Source of the DNA: an uncultured Chitinophagaceae bacterium
GTDB lineage: Bacteria; Bacteroidota; Bacteroidia; Chitinophagales; Chitinophagaceae
Length of the DNA: 7,680 nucleotides
Direction: 5' to 3'
NCBI GenBank assembly: GCA_946885335.1
Contig: CAMPGG010000157.1
Location: 1-7,680, forward strand
Shown: positions 1-5,577 of the stretch, piece by piece
Layout: every line of letters begins with the position of its first letter
Position numbering within the stretch: position 1 is the stretch's first letter
Made by a program: the position numbers and the translations under genes
Notes under the pieces: model-generated
The model's input: the letters and a program-made list of their open reading frames with translations, nothing else
Databases searched by the model: none
What the model was told of the DNA's origin: nothing

Positions 1-368
1 AATTTATTGATGGTTTGTTTGGCTCTTTCAAGCCGGCTGGGAACAAGATCAGTAGCCAGCATGCTCTTACTTACATCAAGTGCAATGATCACATCTATCC
101 CTTTCCGCAATACAGTAGTATCCGGAACAGGCTTGCGTAAACTGGCAATAGCTACAACACCGGCAGAAAATGCCAGGAAAAGCAATACAGACTTCAACAG
201 GAAACGTCCCGGAGAAAAGTCACGGGTTAGTTGTTTAACAAGTGCCGGTTCGCCAATGCGTTTTGTAACCTTTCTTTTCCAATGCAATAACCTGGCGAAC
301 ATCAGCACCAGGAAGATGACGAAAACCAGGGCAAGGAGATATTCAATATGTTCAAATCGGTATTTCAG
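1..368 (-). CDS. batB: VWA-domain membrane protein, BatB-like (aerotolerance operon); 3' part outside window
   Basis: Read on the minus strand, this frame gives the N-terminal 122 residues of a Bat-family VWA protein. If CTG at 366-368 is the start, residues 1-9 read MKYRFEHIE, a first membrane helix covers about 10-30, a basic loop follows, and a second helix covers about 57-77. The VWA domain then begins with the metal-binding DxSxS motif as DVSKS (98-102), followed by MLATDLVPSRLERAKQ, very typical of BatA/BatB. The RFEHIEYL opening favours BatB over BatA. Bat proteins are inner-membrane proteins with a periplasmic VWA domain; their exact biochemical role is not settled. The odd point is the start: the frame is closed by TGA at 390-392, and no ATG, GTG or TTG lies upstream of the first helix. 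The first standard codons are GTG near 305 and ATG at 300-302, both inside the helix. The beta-lactamase gene ends 45 bases upstream, with no terminator visible between them. Confidence 0.85.
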   Translation of the reverse strand, partial: MKYRFEHIEYLLALVFVIFLVLMFARLLHWKRKVTKRIGEPALVKQLTRDFSPGRFLLKSVLLFLAFSAGVVAIASLRKPVPDTTVLRKGIDVIIALDVSKSMLATDLVPSRLERAKQTINK

Positions 369-413
369 TTCAGGTAAATTGGATGATGATCAAACAAATA
401 CTATGCTAACAAT

Positions 414-1238
414 TTATTTAATGCCCTTGAAAAATTCATATTGGGTTAATATGTCTTTAAGCATTTTTATCCGGATGCCTGCCATATCAATCGATTTATC
501 GGGCGATTCAATATTCATCACAAAAAAATAAGGATGGCGGTTTTCCTCTATCCAGCCAATGATCCAGCCTAACTGGTTCCCATTTTCCCTGCTGCCCCAG
601 CCGGTTTTATAACTTAATTTATAATTGGCATTATTTTCAAATAACATGGCATTTTTCACTATTTCCTGGTTTACCCGGTGAAAGGGTAGCTGGTTAAAAT
701 ATAATTTTTTTACCAGGCCCAATTGTTCATCGGGCGTTATTTTAACGGAATTATCCAGCCAAAAGGTATCCAGGTTCTCTTGAATTTTAAACTGCCCGTT
801 TTCTTTTTTGCCATAACCCAGCGAATCAAGCCAGGTTTGCATGGTATCTTTTCCAATTCGCCTTGCCAGTTCCATATACCATGGCGGGCAGGAAATACGG
901 AAAGCATCATACATGTTCATATCCCGGTTACATTCACTGCGCCCACGGTCAATCCCATCCCAGTTTATGATCATACTGTCATTGACGATTTTGCCGGTTT
1001 GTAAACCTATTAAGGAATTAATGATTTTAAAAGTAGAGGCCGGTAAATAACTGCTGTCCCTGAAACGGGGGAGATTATACACTTTAAATTCATTGGTCCC
1101 ATTATCAAGCAGGGCAAAAGTTCCTTCCACCTGGTGTTCATCAAAATATTTTTTCAGGCTTTCATCGGTAGTAACATTATTCATGGAGCAGGCCGCAAAA
1201 AAAAGAACAGGAACCAGTAATACGAGGGTAAACTTCAT
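414..1238 (-). CDS. Class D (OXA-like) beta-lactamase family lipoprotein
   Basis: This encodes a 274-residue serine beta-lactamase-fold protein, of usual length for class D. An N-terminal hydrophobic stretch ends in the lipobox FAAC (Cys17), so it is probably a lipoprotein facing the periplasm. The active-site motif is S68-T69-F70-K71 within PASTFKIINSL; in this family the serine is acylated and the lysine, often carboxylated, acts as general base. K211-T212-G213 is the KTG motif, and F159-W160 with the following LDNSVKITPDEQ matches the segment holding the conserved tryptophan. Two motifs are changed: the SxV position reads S116-C117-P118, and the YGN position reads Y142-G143-K144. The fold and catalytic pair therefore look intact, but substrate range cannot be inferred; a weak or altered lactamase, or a penicillin-binding/sensor role, remains possible. 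No resistance-gene cassette, integron site or insertion sequence is seen near it, which suggests a resident chromosomal gene. Confidence 0.9.
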   Translation of the reverse strand: MKFTLVLLVPVLFFAACSMNNVTTDESLKKYFDEHQVEGTFALLDNGTNEFKVYNLPRFRDSSYLPASTFKIINSLIGLQTGKIVNDSMIINWDGIDRGRSECNRDMNMYDAFRISCPPWYMELARRIGKDTMQTWLDSLGYGKKENGQFKIQENLDTFWLDNSVKITPDEQLGLVKKLYFNQLPFHRVNQEIVKNAMLFENNANYKLSYKTGWGSRENGNQLGWIIGWIEENRHPYFFVMNIESPDKSIDMAGIRIKMLKDILTQYEFFKGIK

Positions 1239-1253
1239 TCAAAAAAATTTTTG

Positions 1254-1261
1254 CAAAGTTA
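1254..1261 (-). promoter_or_regulatory. Possible -7 element upstream of the beta-lactamase gene
   Basis: The minus strand reads TAACTTTG here, an exact match to the Bacteroidota -7 consensus TAnnTTTG, 15 bases before the ATG at 1238. A TTG triplet lies upstream but only 14 bases away, shorter than the usual 17-21, so the -33 part is weak. If it is used, the leader would be under about ten bases long. The terminator of the preceding minus-strand gene lies just upstream (1292-1315), which makes a separate promoter here likely. Confidence 0.45.
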
Positions 1262-1291
1262 AGCCTGATAAACAGCAAAAAGTGGTTTCAT

Positions 1292-1315
1292 AAAAAAAGG
1301 TCCCGATGGGGACCT
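1292..1315 (-). terminator. Rho-independent terminator of the 44-residue lipoprotein gene
   Basis: On the minus strand, AGGTCCC, a four-base loop CATC and GGGACCT form a perfect 7-bp stem that is followed at once by a run of seven T (complement of 1292-1298). It lies 22 bases past the stop of the small lipoprotein gene and 53 bases before the beta-lactamase start, separating these two minus-strand genes into different transcription units. Confidence 0.85.
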
Positions 1316-1337
1316 GTTATTACATTGAAACAATGGT

Positions 1338-1472
1338 TTAAACGTAGATGCCGTTCCTGGTTTTATAATGTTTTACGCCATTACAATCTCTTTTCATGGA
1401 AGCGCATGAGCTCAAAACAAACACCAGGACCAAACCTGATAAAAGGTACAGATAAAACTTTTTCATTTTCAT
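1338..1472 (-). CDS. Small lipoprotein, 44 residues, function unknown
   Basis: A short minus-strand frame starts at ATG 1470-1472 (a second in-frame ATG at 1464-1466 is also possible) and ends with TAA at 1338-1340. The product begins MKMKKFYLYL, has a hydrophobic core to about residue 20 and then the lipobox LSSC with Cys23. After lipidation only 22 residues would remain, basic and polar, with a second cysteine at residue 30 and the ending NGIYV. The perfect lipobox and a terminator placed just behind the stop support a real gene despite its size. I do not recognise a characterised homologue. No convincing promoter was found in the 199 bases between it and the divergent gene at 1672. Small lipoproteins of this shape are common in Bacteroidota, and nothing in the sequence points to a role. 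Confidence 0.75.
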   Translation of the reverse strand: MKMKKFYLYLLSGLVLVFVLSSCASMKRDCNGVKHYKTRNGIYV

Positions 1473-1559
1473 TTTTTTGGGTAAACAAATACGGCTGATT
1501 CAAAGGAAGGATCTGTACGGATTCTTCAGAGGAGGAAGTACTAAAGTAATAGGCAAAAA

Positions 1560-1590
1560 TTGCAAATCATAATTTTTGGAAGTATTTTTA
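1560..1590 (+). promoter_or_regulatory. Possible promoter for the lipoprotein gene at 1672
   Basis: TTG at 1560-1562 is followed after 20 bases by TATTTTTA at 1583-1590, one mismatch from TAnnTTTG. This would give a 5' leader of about 75 bases. The A+T-rich context makes chance matches likely, so this is only a candidate. Confidence 0.3.
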
Positions 1591-1671
1591 TGAGCCCACC
1601 AACGAAAATCCAGTAAAGTTCTTTGTTCAATCCATTGAGAATAACTATTCATCATAAATTAAAACAACTGT

Positions 1672-2268
1672 ATGAAACTGATTTTAATGATGCTGGCAAT
1701 AAGCGTTGGCCTTTTTGCATGCAAGAACAAAACTGAAACAACCACATTGAAAAGTGAAGATGGAAAAACCGAAGTATCTGTAAACACTTCGAAAATGGAA
1801 GCGGAGGCCAATGAGATGCAAAAAAAGATGGAAGAATTAAAAAAACTGGAACCATTAACCACTGACCAGGTAAAATCTTTTTTCCCCGATAACCTGATGG
1901 GTATAAAAAGATCTTCATTTAATGCAAACAGTGCAATGGGTTTTTCCATGGGTGAAGCGGAATATATTGAAAACGACAGTACAAAATTAAAACTGGCTGT
2001 TTATGATGTAGCCGGGGAAGCCGGTTCTGGCATTTACGGTCTCCAGTTTTGGGGAGCTATGAATATGCAAAGTGAAAGTGATGATGGCTATACCAAGACC
2101 ATTGATTTTAATGGTAAGAAAGCAATAGAAAAATTTGATGCCAATGATCATTCTTATGAATTGATGTACATGGCGCATGATCGCTTAATGGTAAACGTTA
2201 CCGGTGTCAACACTACTCTGGATATGGTAAAACAAGCGGCAAACCGGCTGCATTTTGATATTAAGTAA
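1672..2268 (+). CDS. Putative lipoprotein, 198 residues, function unknown
   Basis: The product starts MKLILMMLAISVGLFAC, a short signal with lipobox LFAC and Cys17, so it is expected to be anchored in a membrane on the periplasmic or outer face. A polar, threonine-rich linker (18-40) leads into a charged helical stretch at about 41-60 (KMEAEANEMQKKMEELKKLE), which could form a short coiled coil. The rest (about 61-198) looks like one compact alpha/beta domain, starting LTTDQVKSFFPDNLMG and ending in a helix with DMVKQAANRLHFDI. I do not recognise a named family and see no catalytic motif. The gene stands alone, divergent from the small lipoprotein gene and convergent with kbl, and ends 15 bases before a bidirectional terminator. 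ATG at 1672 is chosen because it gives a complete lipoprotein signal. Confidence 0.88.
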   Translation: MKLILMMLAISVGLFACKNKTETTTLKSEDGKTEVSVNTSKMEAEANEMQKKMEELKKLEPLTTDQVKSFFPDNLMGIKRSSFNANSAMGFSMGEAEYIENDSTKLKLAVYDVAGEAGSGIYGLQFWGAMNMQSESDDGYTKTIDFNGKKAIEKFDANDHSYELMYMAHDRLMVNVTGVNTTLDMVKQAANRLHFDIK

Positions 2269-2283
2269 ACGGATAATGAAAAT

Positions 2284-2316
2284 AAAAAACAGGCATTTCT
2301 AGTGCCTGTTTTTTTT
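2284..2316. terminator. Bidirectional terminator between the 1672 lipoprotein gene and kbl
   Basis: AAAAAACAGGCA (2284-2295) pairs with TGCCTGTTTTTT (2303-2314) around a seven-base loop. The plus strand has eight T after CAGGCA...TGCCTG and the minus strand has six. It sits in the 70-base gap between convergent genes, so it can end transcription from both sides. Confidence 0.85.
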
Positions 2317-2338
2317 ATGCTTTTTGTGAAAGGAGATA

Positions 2339-3526
2339 TTATTTCAATACTTTTAATTCTTTACCAATACGCGTAAAAGCTTCAATTGCCTTATCCAGAT
2401 GATGTTGTTCATGTGCGGCGCTGATCTGCACCCTTATTCGGGCCTGGCCTTTGGGTACCACCGGGAAAAAGAAGCCGATCACATAAATACCTTCATTTAA
2501 TAATCGGGCGGCAAAATCCTGTGCTAAAACCGCATCATATAGCATAATCGGAACAATCGGGTGTTCGCCGGGTTTAATGTCGAAACCAGCATCAGTCATC
2601 TGTTTACGGAAATACTTCGTATTGTTTTCCAGTTTATCCCGCAAATCAGTTGTTTTACTCAGCAGGTCCAATACAGCAATAGAGGCACCGGTAATGGCAG
2701 GTGCTAAGGTATTGCTGAATAAATATGGGCGACTTTTTTGCCTGAGCATATCAATGACTGCTTTTTTACCACTGGTAAATCCACCACTGGCACCGCCTAA
2801 AGCCTTACCCAATGTACCGGTAATGATATCAATACGACCCATTACACCGCGGTATTCATGGGTGCCACGACCGGTTTTTCCTAAAAATCCACTGCTGTGA
2901 CATTCATCTATCATGACTGCCGCATTGTATTGATCGGCCAGTTCGCAAATTTTATCTAATTGGGCAATGGTTCCATCCATGCTGAAGGATCCATCGGTTA
3001 CAATGATCCGGCTGCGGGCGCCTGATGCCGCTTTTAACTGGACTTCCAAATCGGCCATATCATTATGGGCATACCGGAAACGTTGCGCTTTGCATAAACG
3101 AACCCCGTCAATGATGGATGCATGGTTCAATGCATCGGAGATAATAGCATCTTCTTCATTGTAAAGCGGTTCAAATACACCACCGTTTGCATCAAAAGCC
3201 GCTGCATACAAGATCGTATCCTCCGTGCCCAGGAATTCAGATAATTTTCTTTCCAGTTCTTTATGAATATCCTGTGTGCCGCAAATAAAACGAACACTGC
3301 TCATGCCATAACCATGGGTCTCCAGGGTTCTATGTGCTGCTTCAATTACTTCAGGGTGAGATGAAAGTCCCAGGTAATTATTAGCACAAAAATTCAAAAC
3401 CGTTTTTCCGTTTACAGTTATTTCTGCTCCCTGCGGACTGGTAATGATCCTTTCTTCTTTATATAATCCCGCTGCTTTGATCTCTTCTACTTCTTTTGCT
3501 ATCCGGGTAGCCAGTTTCTCATCCAT
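2339..3526 (-). CDS. kbl: Glycine C-acetyltransferase (2-amino-3-ketobutyrate CoA ligase)
   Basis: This 395-residue protein belongs to the PLP-dependent alpha-oxoamine synthase family and matches Kbl in length (E. coli Kbl is about 398). It catalyses the CoA-dependent cleavage of 2-amino-3-oxobutyrate to glycine and acetyl-CoA, the second step of threonine breakdown through threonine dehydrogenase, in the cytoplasm. Visible landmarks are [14 protein letters not shown] (45-58), the substrate-side SVRFICGTQ (77-85), [11 protein letters not shown] (131-141), TDGSFSMDG (177-185), the PLP-ring aspartate in [18 protein letters not shown] (204-221, Asp207), and the Schiff-base lysine Lys241 in [14 protein letters not shown]. 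The C-terminal domain with [10 protein letters not shown] is also present. All expected residues appear intact. Related enzymes (KBL, BioF, serine palmitoyltransferase) share this fold, but the CGTQ and GRGTHEY segments fit Kbl best. The partner gene tdh is not in the window, so it is transcribed alone here. Confidence 0.97.
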   Translation of the reverse strand: MDEKLATRIAKEVEEIKAAGLYKEERIITSPQGAEITVNGKTVLNFCANNYLGLSSHPEVIEAAHRTLETHGYGMSSVRFICGTQDIHKELERKLSEFLGTEDTILYAAAFDANGGVFEPLYNEEDAIISDALNHASIIDGVRLCKAQRFRYAHNDMADLEVQLKAASGARSRIIVTDGSFSMDGTIAQLDKICELADQYNAAVMIDECHSSGFLGKTGRGTHEYRGVMGRIDIITGTLGKALGGASGGFTSGKKAVIDMLRQKSRPYLFSNTLAPAITGASIAVLDLLSKTTDLRDKLENNTKYFRKQMTDAGFDIKPGEHPIVPIMLYDAVLAQDFAARLLNEGIYVIGFFFPVVPKGQARIRVQISAAHEQHHLDKAIEAFTRIGKELKVLK

Positions 3527-3544
3527 TTGCTTTCATTTTATTGG

Positions 3545-3552
3545 CAAATATA
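3545..3552 (-). promoter_or_regulatory. Possible -7 element of the kbl promoter
   Basis: The minus strand reads TATATTTG, an exact TAnnTTTG match, 18 bases before the kbl ATG at 3526. No TTG is found 17-21 bases further upstream, so the match rests on one half-site in A+T-rich sequence. Confidence 0.35.
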
Positions 3553-3569
3553 TACAGCCCGTTCACATA

Positions 3570-3597
3570 TTGCGGCATTCTGTACATATTGATTTTG
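3570..3597 (+). promoter_or_regulatory. Possible promoter for the small exported-protein gene at 3675
   Basis: TTG at 3570-3572, a 17-base spacer and TGATTTTG at 3590-3597 (one mismatch to TAnnTTTG) could form a promoter giving a leader of about 70 bases. This is a weak, single-candidate call made by eye. Confidence 0.25.
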
Positions 3598-3674
3598 AAG
3601 ACTGTATTTAAAAAAAATAATTTTACCTGTAACATTTTTTAACGGTTTGCGTCAAAGAGATGAAATAAGCAGTC

Positions 3675-3884
3675 ATGAAACCCAAAATACTCATCCTCAT
3701 CGTTTTCTTCCTGTCGCTGATCACTGTTTCAGTAATGGCTTTCATGGCTCATGCATCTGAAACCTGCACAGCTTTATGTACAGAAGGCCTGGATGAGAAA
3801 GATCCGGACCAAAAAATTCCGGGCTTAATGATCTGGGAAAACCTGCCCATGCCGATCAATGCAAACAGCCAGTTTAGTTTTTGA
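3675..3884 (+). CDS. Small exported or membrane protein, 69 residues, upstream of the sigma operon
   Basis: The product starts MKPKILILIVFFLSLITVSV, a strongly hydrophobic N-terminus, followed by a possible signal peptidase site after AHA (about residue 27). The remaining 42 residues hold two cysteines spaced CxxxC (Cys31 and Cys35), an acidic stretch and the ending GLMIWENLPMPINANSQFSF. It could instead stay in the membrane through an uncleaved helix. I do not recognise a characterised family. It lies 96 bases before the ECF sigma gene on the same strand, and no convincing terminator separates them, so it may be read together with the sigma operon. The signal-like start followed by a different, polar composition supports a real gene. 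A role as an accessory or signal for the sigma/anti-sigma pair is only a guess from position. Confidence 0.72.
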   Translation: MKPKILILIVFFLSLITVSVMAFMAHASETCTALCTEGLDEKDPDQKIPGLMIWENLPMPINANSQFSF

Positions 3885-3953
3885 TTTTTTTTATCAATAG
3901 CTGTAACTTTTTATATACACAATACGTTTCACCTAAAAAAAGGGTTAATGAAG

Positions 3954-3961
3954 TAACTTTA
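3954..3961 (+). promoter_or_regulatory. Possible -7 element upstream of the ECF sigma gene
   Basis: TAACTTTA differs from TAnnTTTG only in the last base and lies 19 bases before the sigma ATG. A similar TAACTTTT occurs at 3904-3911. No TTG is seen at the proper distance upstream of 3954. ECF operons often have a promoter read by their own sigma factor, whose sequence cannot be predicted here. Confidence 0.3.
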
Positions 3962-3980
3962 GCCTGCTTTCCTACTGTTT

Positions 3981-4466
3981 ATGTCCGAATTAGAATATAA
4001 CGAATGTGTGAATCTTTATGCTGACAACGTGTTCAGGTTTATCGTGAAAAACCTGAAACATGAAGAAGATGCAAGAGATGTGGTTCAAACTGCATTTGAG
4101 AAAATGTGGCGGAATCGTTTGGAGATTGATGCAACCAAATCAAAATCCTATCTTTTTACGGTGGCTTATCACCAGATGATTGACCATATCCGGAAAGTAA
4201 AACGCATCCAGTTGAAAGATGAATTCAATGCAGAAGTAAAAGTGTTTAACCGGCCGGTCAATAATTTAAAGAAGATTTTAGATGAAGCACTGGCCCGGCT
4301 GCCTGAAACACAACGATCGCTGGTTTTATTAAAAGATTATGAAGGATACAGTTACGAAGAAATTGGACAGATCACTGGATTAAACAGCAGCCAGGTAAAA
4401 GTTTACCTGCATCGTGCCCGGGTTCAATTAAAAGAATATTTAGTGAAGATCGAAAACGTATTATAA
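3981..4466 (+). CDS. ECF-type RNA polymerase sigma factor
   Basis: This 161-residue protein has the two-domain layout of a group 4 (ECF) sigma factor, with no room for region 3. Region 2 spans about residues 5-75: helices around YADNVFRFIVKNL, then HEEDARDVVQTAFEKMW (27-43), which is the core-polymerase and -10 recognition part, and SYLFTVAYHQMIDHIRK (56-72). Region 4 spans about 100-152: ALARLPETQRSLVLL, then the helix-turn-helix YSYEEIGQITGLNSSQVKVYLHRAR for -35 binding. The ATG at 3981 gives a normal N-terminus. The stop is followed after one base by the start of the anti-sigma-like gene, so the two are very probably translationally coupled. It likely directs core polymerase to its own operon and to further envelope genes; its regulon cannot be read from this window. 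Confidence 0.96.
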   Translation: MSELEYNECVNLYADNVFRFIVKNLKHEEDARDVVQTAFEKMWRNRLEIDATKSKSYLFTVAYHQMIDHIRKVKRIQLKDEFNAEVKVFNRPVNNLKKILDEALARLPETQRSLVLLKDYEGYSYEEIGQITGLNSSQVKVYLHRARVQLKEYLVKIENVL

Positions 4467-4467
4467 C

Positions 4468-5541
4468 ATGAACATCAACCACCATAATTACGAAGACTTT
4501 TTTATTCTCTACCTGGATAATGAATTAAACCAGGAAGAAAGAAAAGCCGTAGAAGATTTCCTGTTAGCCAACCCGGATCTTCAAAGCGAAATGGCTTCCT
4601 TGAAACAAACCATTTTATCGCCCGATGAAAATCTTGTTTTTGAAGGTAAAGAACAATTAATGGTTGGCGATTCATCTTTGATCAATATTTATAATTACGA
4701 AAGCTTTTTGGTTCAGCATGTGGATGGTGAACTTTTACGTCATGAAGTGGTGGAACTTGAAAAATTCCTGGCGCTGAACCCATATGCACAACATGAATTG
4801 AACTGGTTAAAAGAAACCCGTTCAGAGCCCGATACCAATATTGTTTTTGGTGATAAGACTTCGCTTTATCGCCACGAAGAAGTTAAAAGGATGTATCCTG
4901 TTCGCTGGTGGAAACAAGCTGTTGCGGCTGCTGTTCTTATTGCAGCTGGCACGGGCATTTTTATGTTCTCTGATAGTTCCAGTGATTCCGATGCAATTAT
5001 CACTGCAAGCGAATCATCAAAACAAACAATAGAAACAGTTATAGATAAAACAGGGCCTGCTAAGGTTAATGAAAATCAAACAGCGGATATTGAGCCAGGC
5101 ACCTCTTCACCCATTATAAAAGAGCAAATAGAAAATACTCCGGCACCGGTTCAATTTGCCGCTATTCAGCAGCCTGTAAAAAACGAGCAGCAAAATGCTG
5201 GCAACAATATTTCTTCAGCTACAATAAACGAATTGGAAAAGCCCTTAGGCATTCCCGTTACTGTAAAAGAAATTGTTACAGAGGATCAACTGTATGCCAA
5301 TTTGCATAAACAAAATATTAACGAACAGGTTGTAACAAATGACCTGCCGGTGCGTACTACAAATGAAGCATCACCTGATAATAACCAGTTTACTTATGCT
5401 GCAGATGTGGAACCTGAAAACAAAAAGATCCGCGGGTTTTTCCGGAAAGCTACCAGGATTTTTGAACGCACAACCAACATCGCAGCCGCAAATGATGATG
5501 ATAAATTGCTGGTAGGTGGCTTCGCAATCAATCTTAAATAA
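4468..5541 (+). CDS. Anti-sigma-factor-like membrane protein with a duplicated N-terminal domain
   Basis: The 357-residue product starts one base after the sigma gene. Its cytoplasmic part holds two copies of a helical unit of about 59 residues (7-65 and 76-134), each starting NYE.F and carrying LDNEL/VDGEL, ANP/LNP and F.GKEQL/F.DKTSL. A basic segment KRMYPVRWWKQ and a single membrane helix (about 151-167, AVAAAVLIAAGTGIFMF) follow. The outer part (168-357) is mostly disordered, rich in Asn, Gln, Glu, Ser and Thr, with a basic-aromatic stretch RGFFRKATRIFERTT (322-336) and a hydrophobic end LLVGGFAINLK. There is no cysteine in the protein, so it is not a zinc-type (ZAS) anti-sigma factor. 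Position, topology and the NYE-type N-terminus support a role in holding the sigma factor at the inner membrane; this is inference. The barrel protein encoded 36 bases downstream is a natural signalling partner. Confidence 0.82.
   Translation: MNINHHNYEDFFILYLDNELNQEERKAVEDFLLANPDLQSEMASLKQTILSPDENLVFEGKEQLMVGDSSLINIYNYESFLVQHVDGELLRHEVVELEKFLALNPYAQHELNWLKETRSEPDTNIVFGDKTSLYRHEEVKRMYPVRWWKQAVAAAVLIAAGTGIFMFSDSSSDSDAIITASESSKQTIETVIDKTGPAKVNENQTADIEPGTSSPIIKEQIENTPAPVQFAAIQQPVKNEQQNAGNNISSATINELEKPLGIPVTVKEIVTEDQLYANLHKQNINEQVVTNDLPVRTTNEASPDNNQFTYAADVEPENKKIRGFFRKATRIFERTTNIAAANDDDKLLVGGFAINLK
4486..4869 (+). repeat. Tandem protein-level duplication in the anti-sigma-like gene (two units, period 207 bases)
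   Basis: Codons 7-65 (4486-4662) and 76-134 (4693-4869) align without a gap over 59 residues, with 25 identical positions counted by eye. The period is 69 codons. The linker VGDSSLINIY (66-75) separates them. The two units have diverged in DNA sequence, so the duplication is old rather than recent. Confidence 0.85.
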
Positions 5542-5577
5542 CTTCCTGTTTTACAGGTTACCATTAAAAACAAAATC

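Noticed and set aside
7..531. Open plus-strand frame of 174 codons at the left edge
   Set aside because: It is antisense to the batB-like gene and to the 3' end of the beta-lactamase gene, both clearly recognised by conserved motifs; its own product shows no domain.
414..1472. Beta-lactamase region as an acquired resistance cassette
   Set aside because: No terminal inverted repeats, target-site duplication, integron site, transposase or clear change of composition is visible; a resident gene is more likely.
2577..2900. Open plus-strand frame of 107 codons inside kbl
   Set aside because: It is the reverse of strongly conserved PLP-enzyme coding sequence; antisense coding is not supported.
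3881..3897. TTGAT, seven T, ATCAA at the end of the small exported-protein gene as a terminator
   Set aside because: The stem has only five weak pairs, overlaps the stop codon and has no T-run after it, so read-through into the sigma gene is expected.
5546..5558. CCTGT-TTT-ACAGG hairpin between the anti-sigma-like and barrel genes
   Set aside because: Five base pairs with no following T-run; too weak to end transcription inside this close-packed operon.
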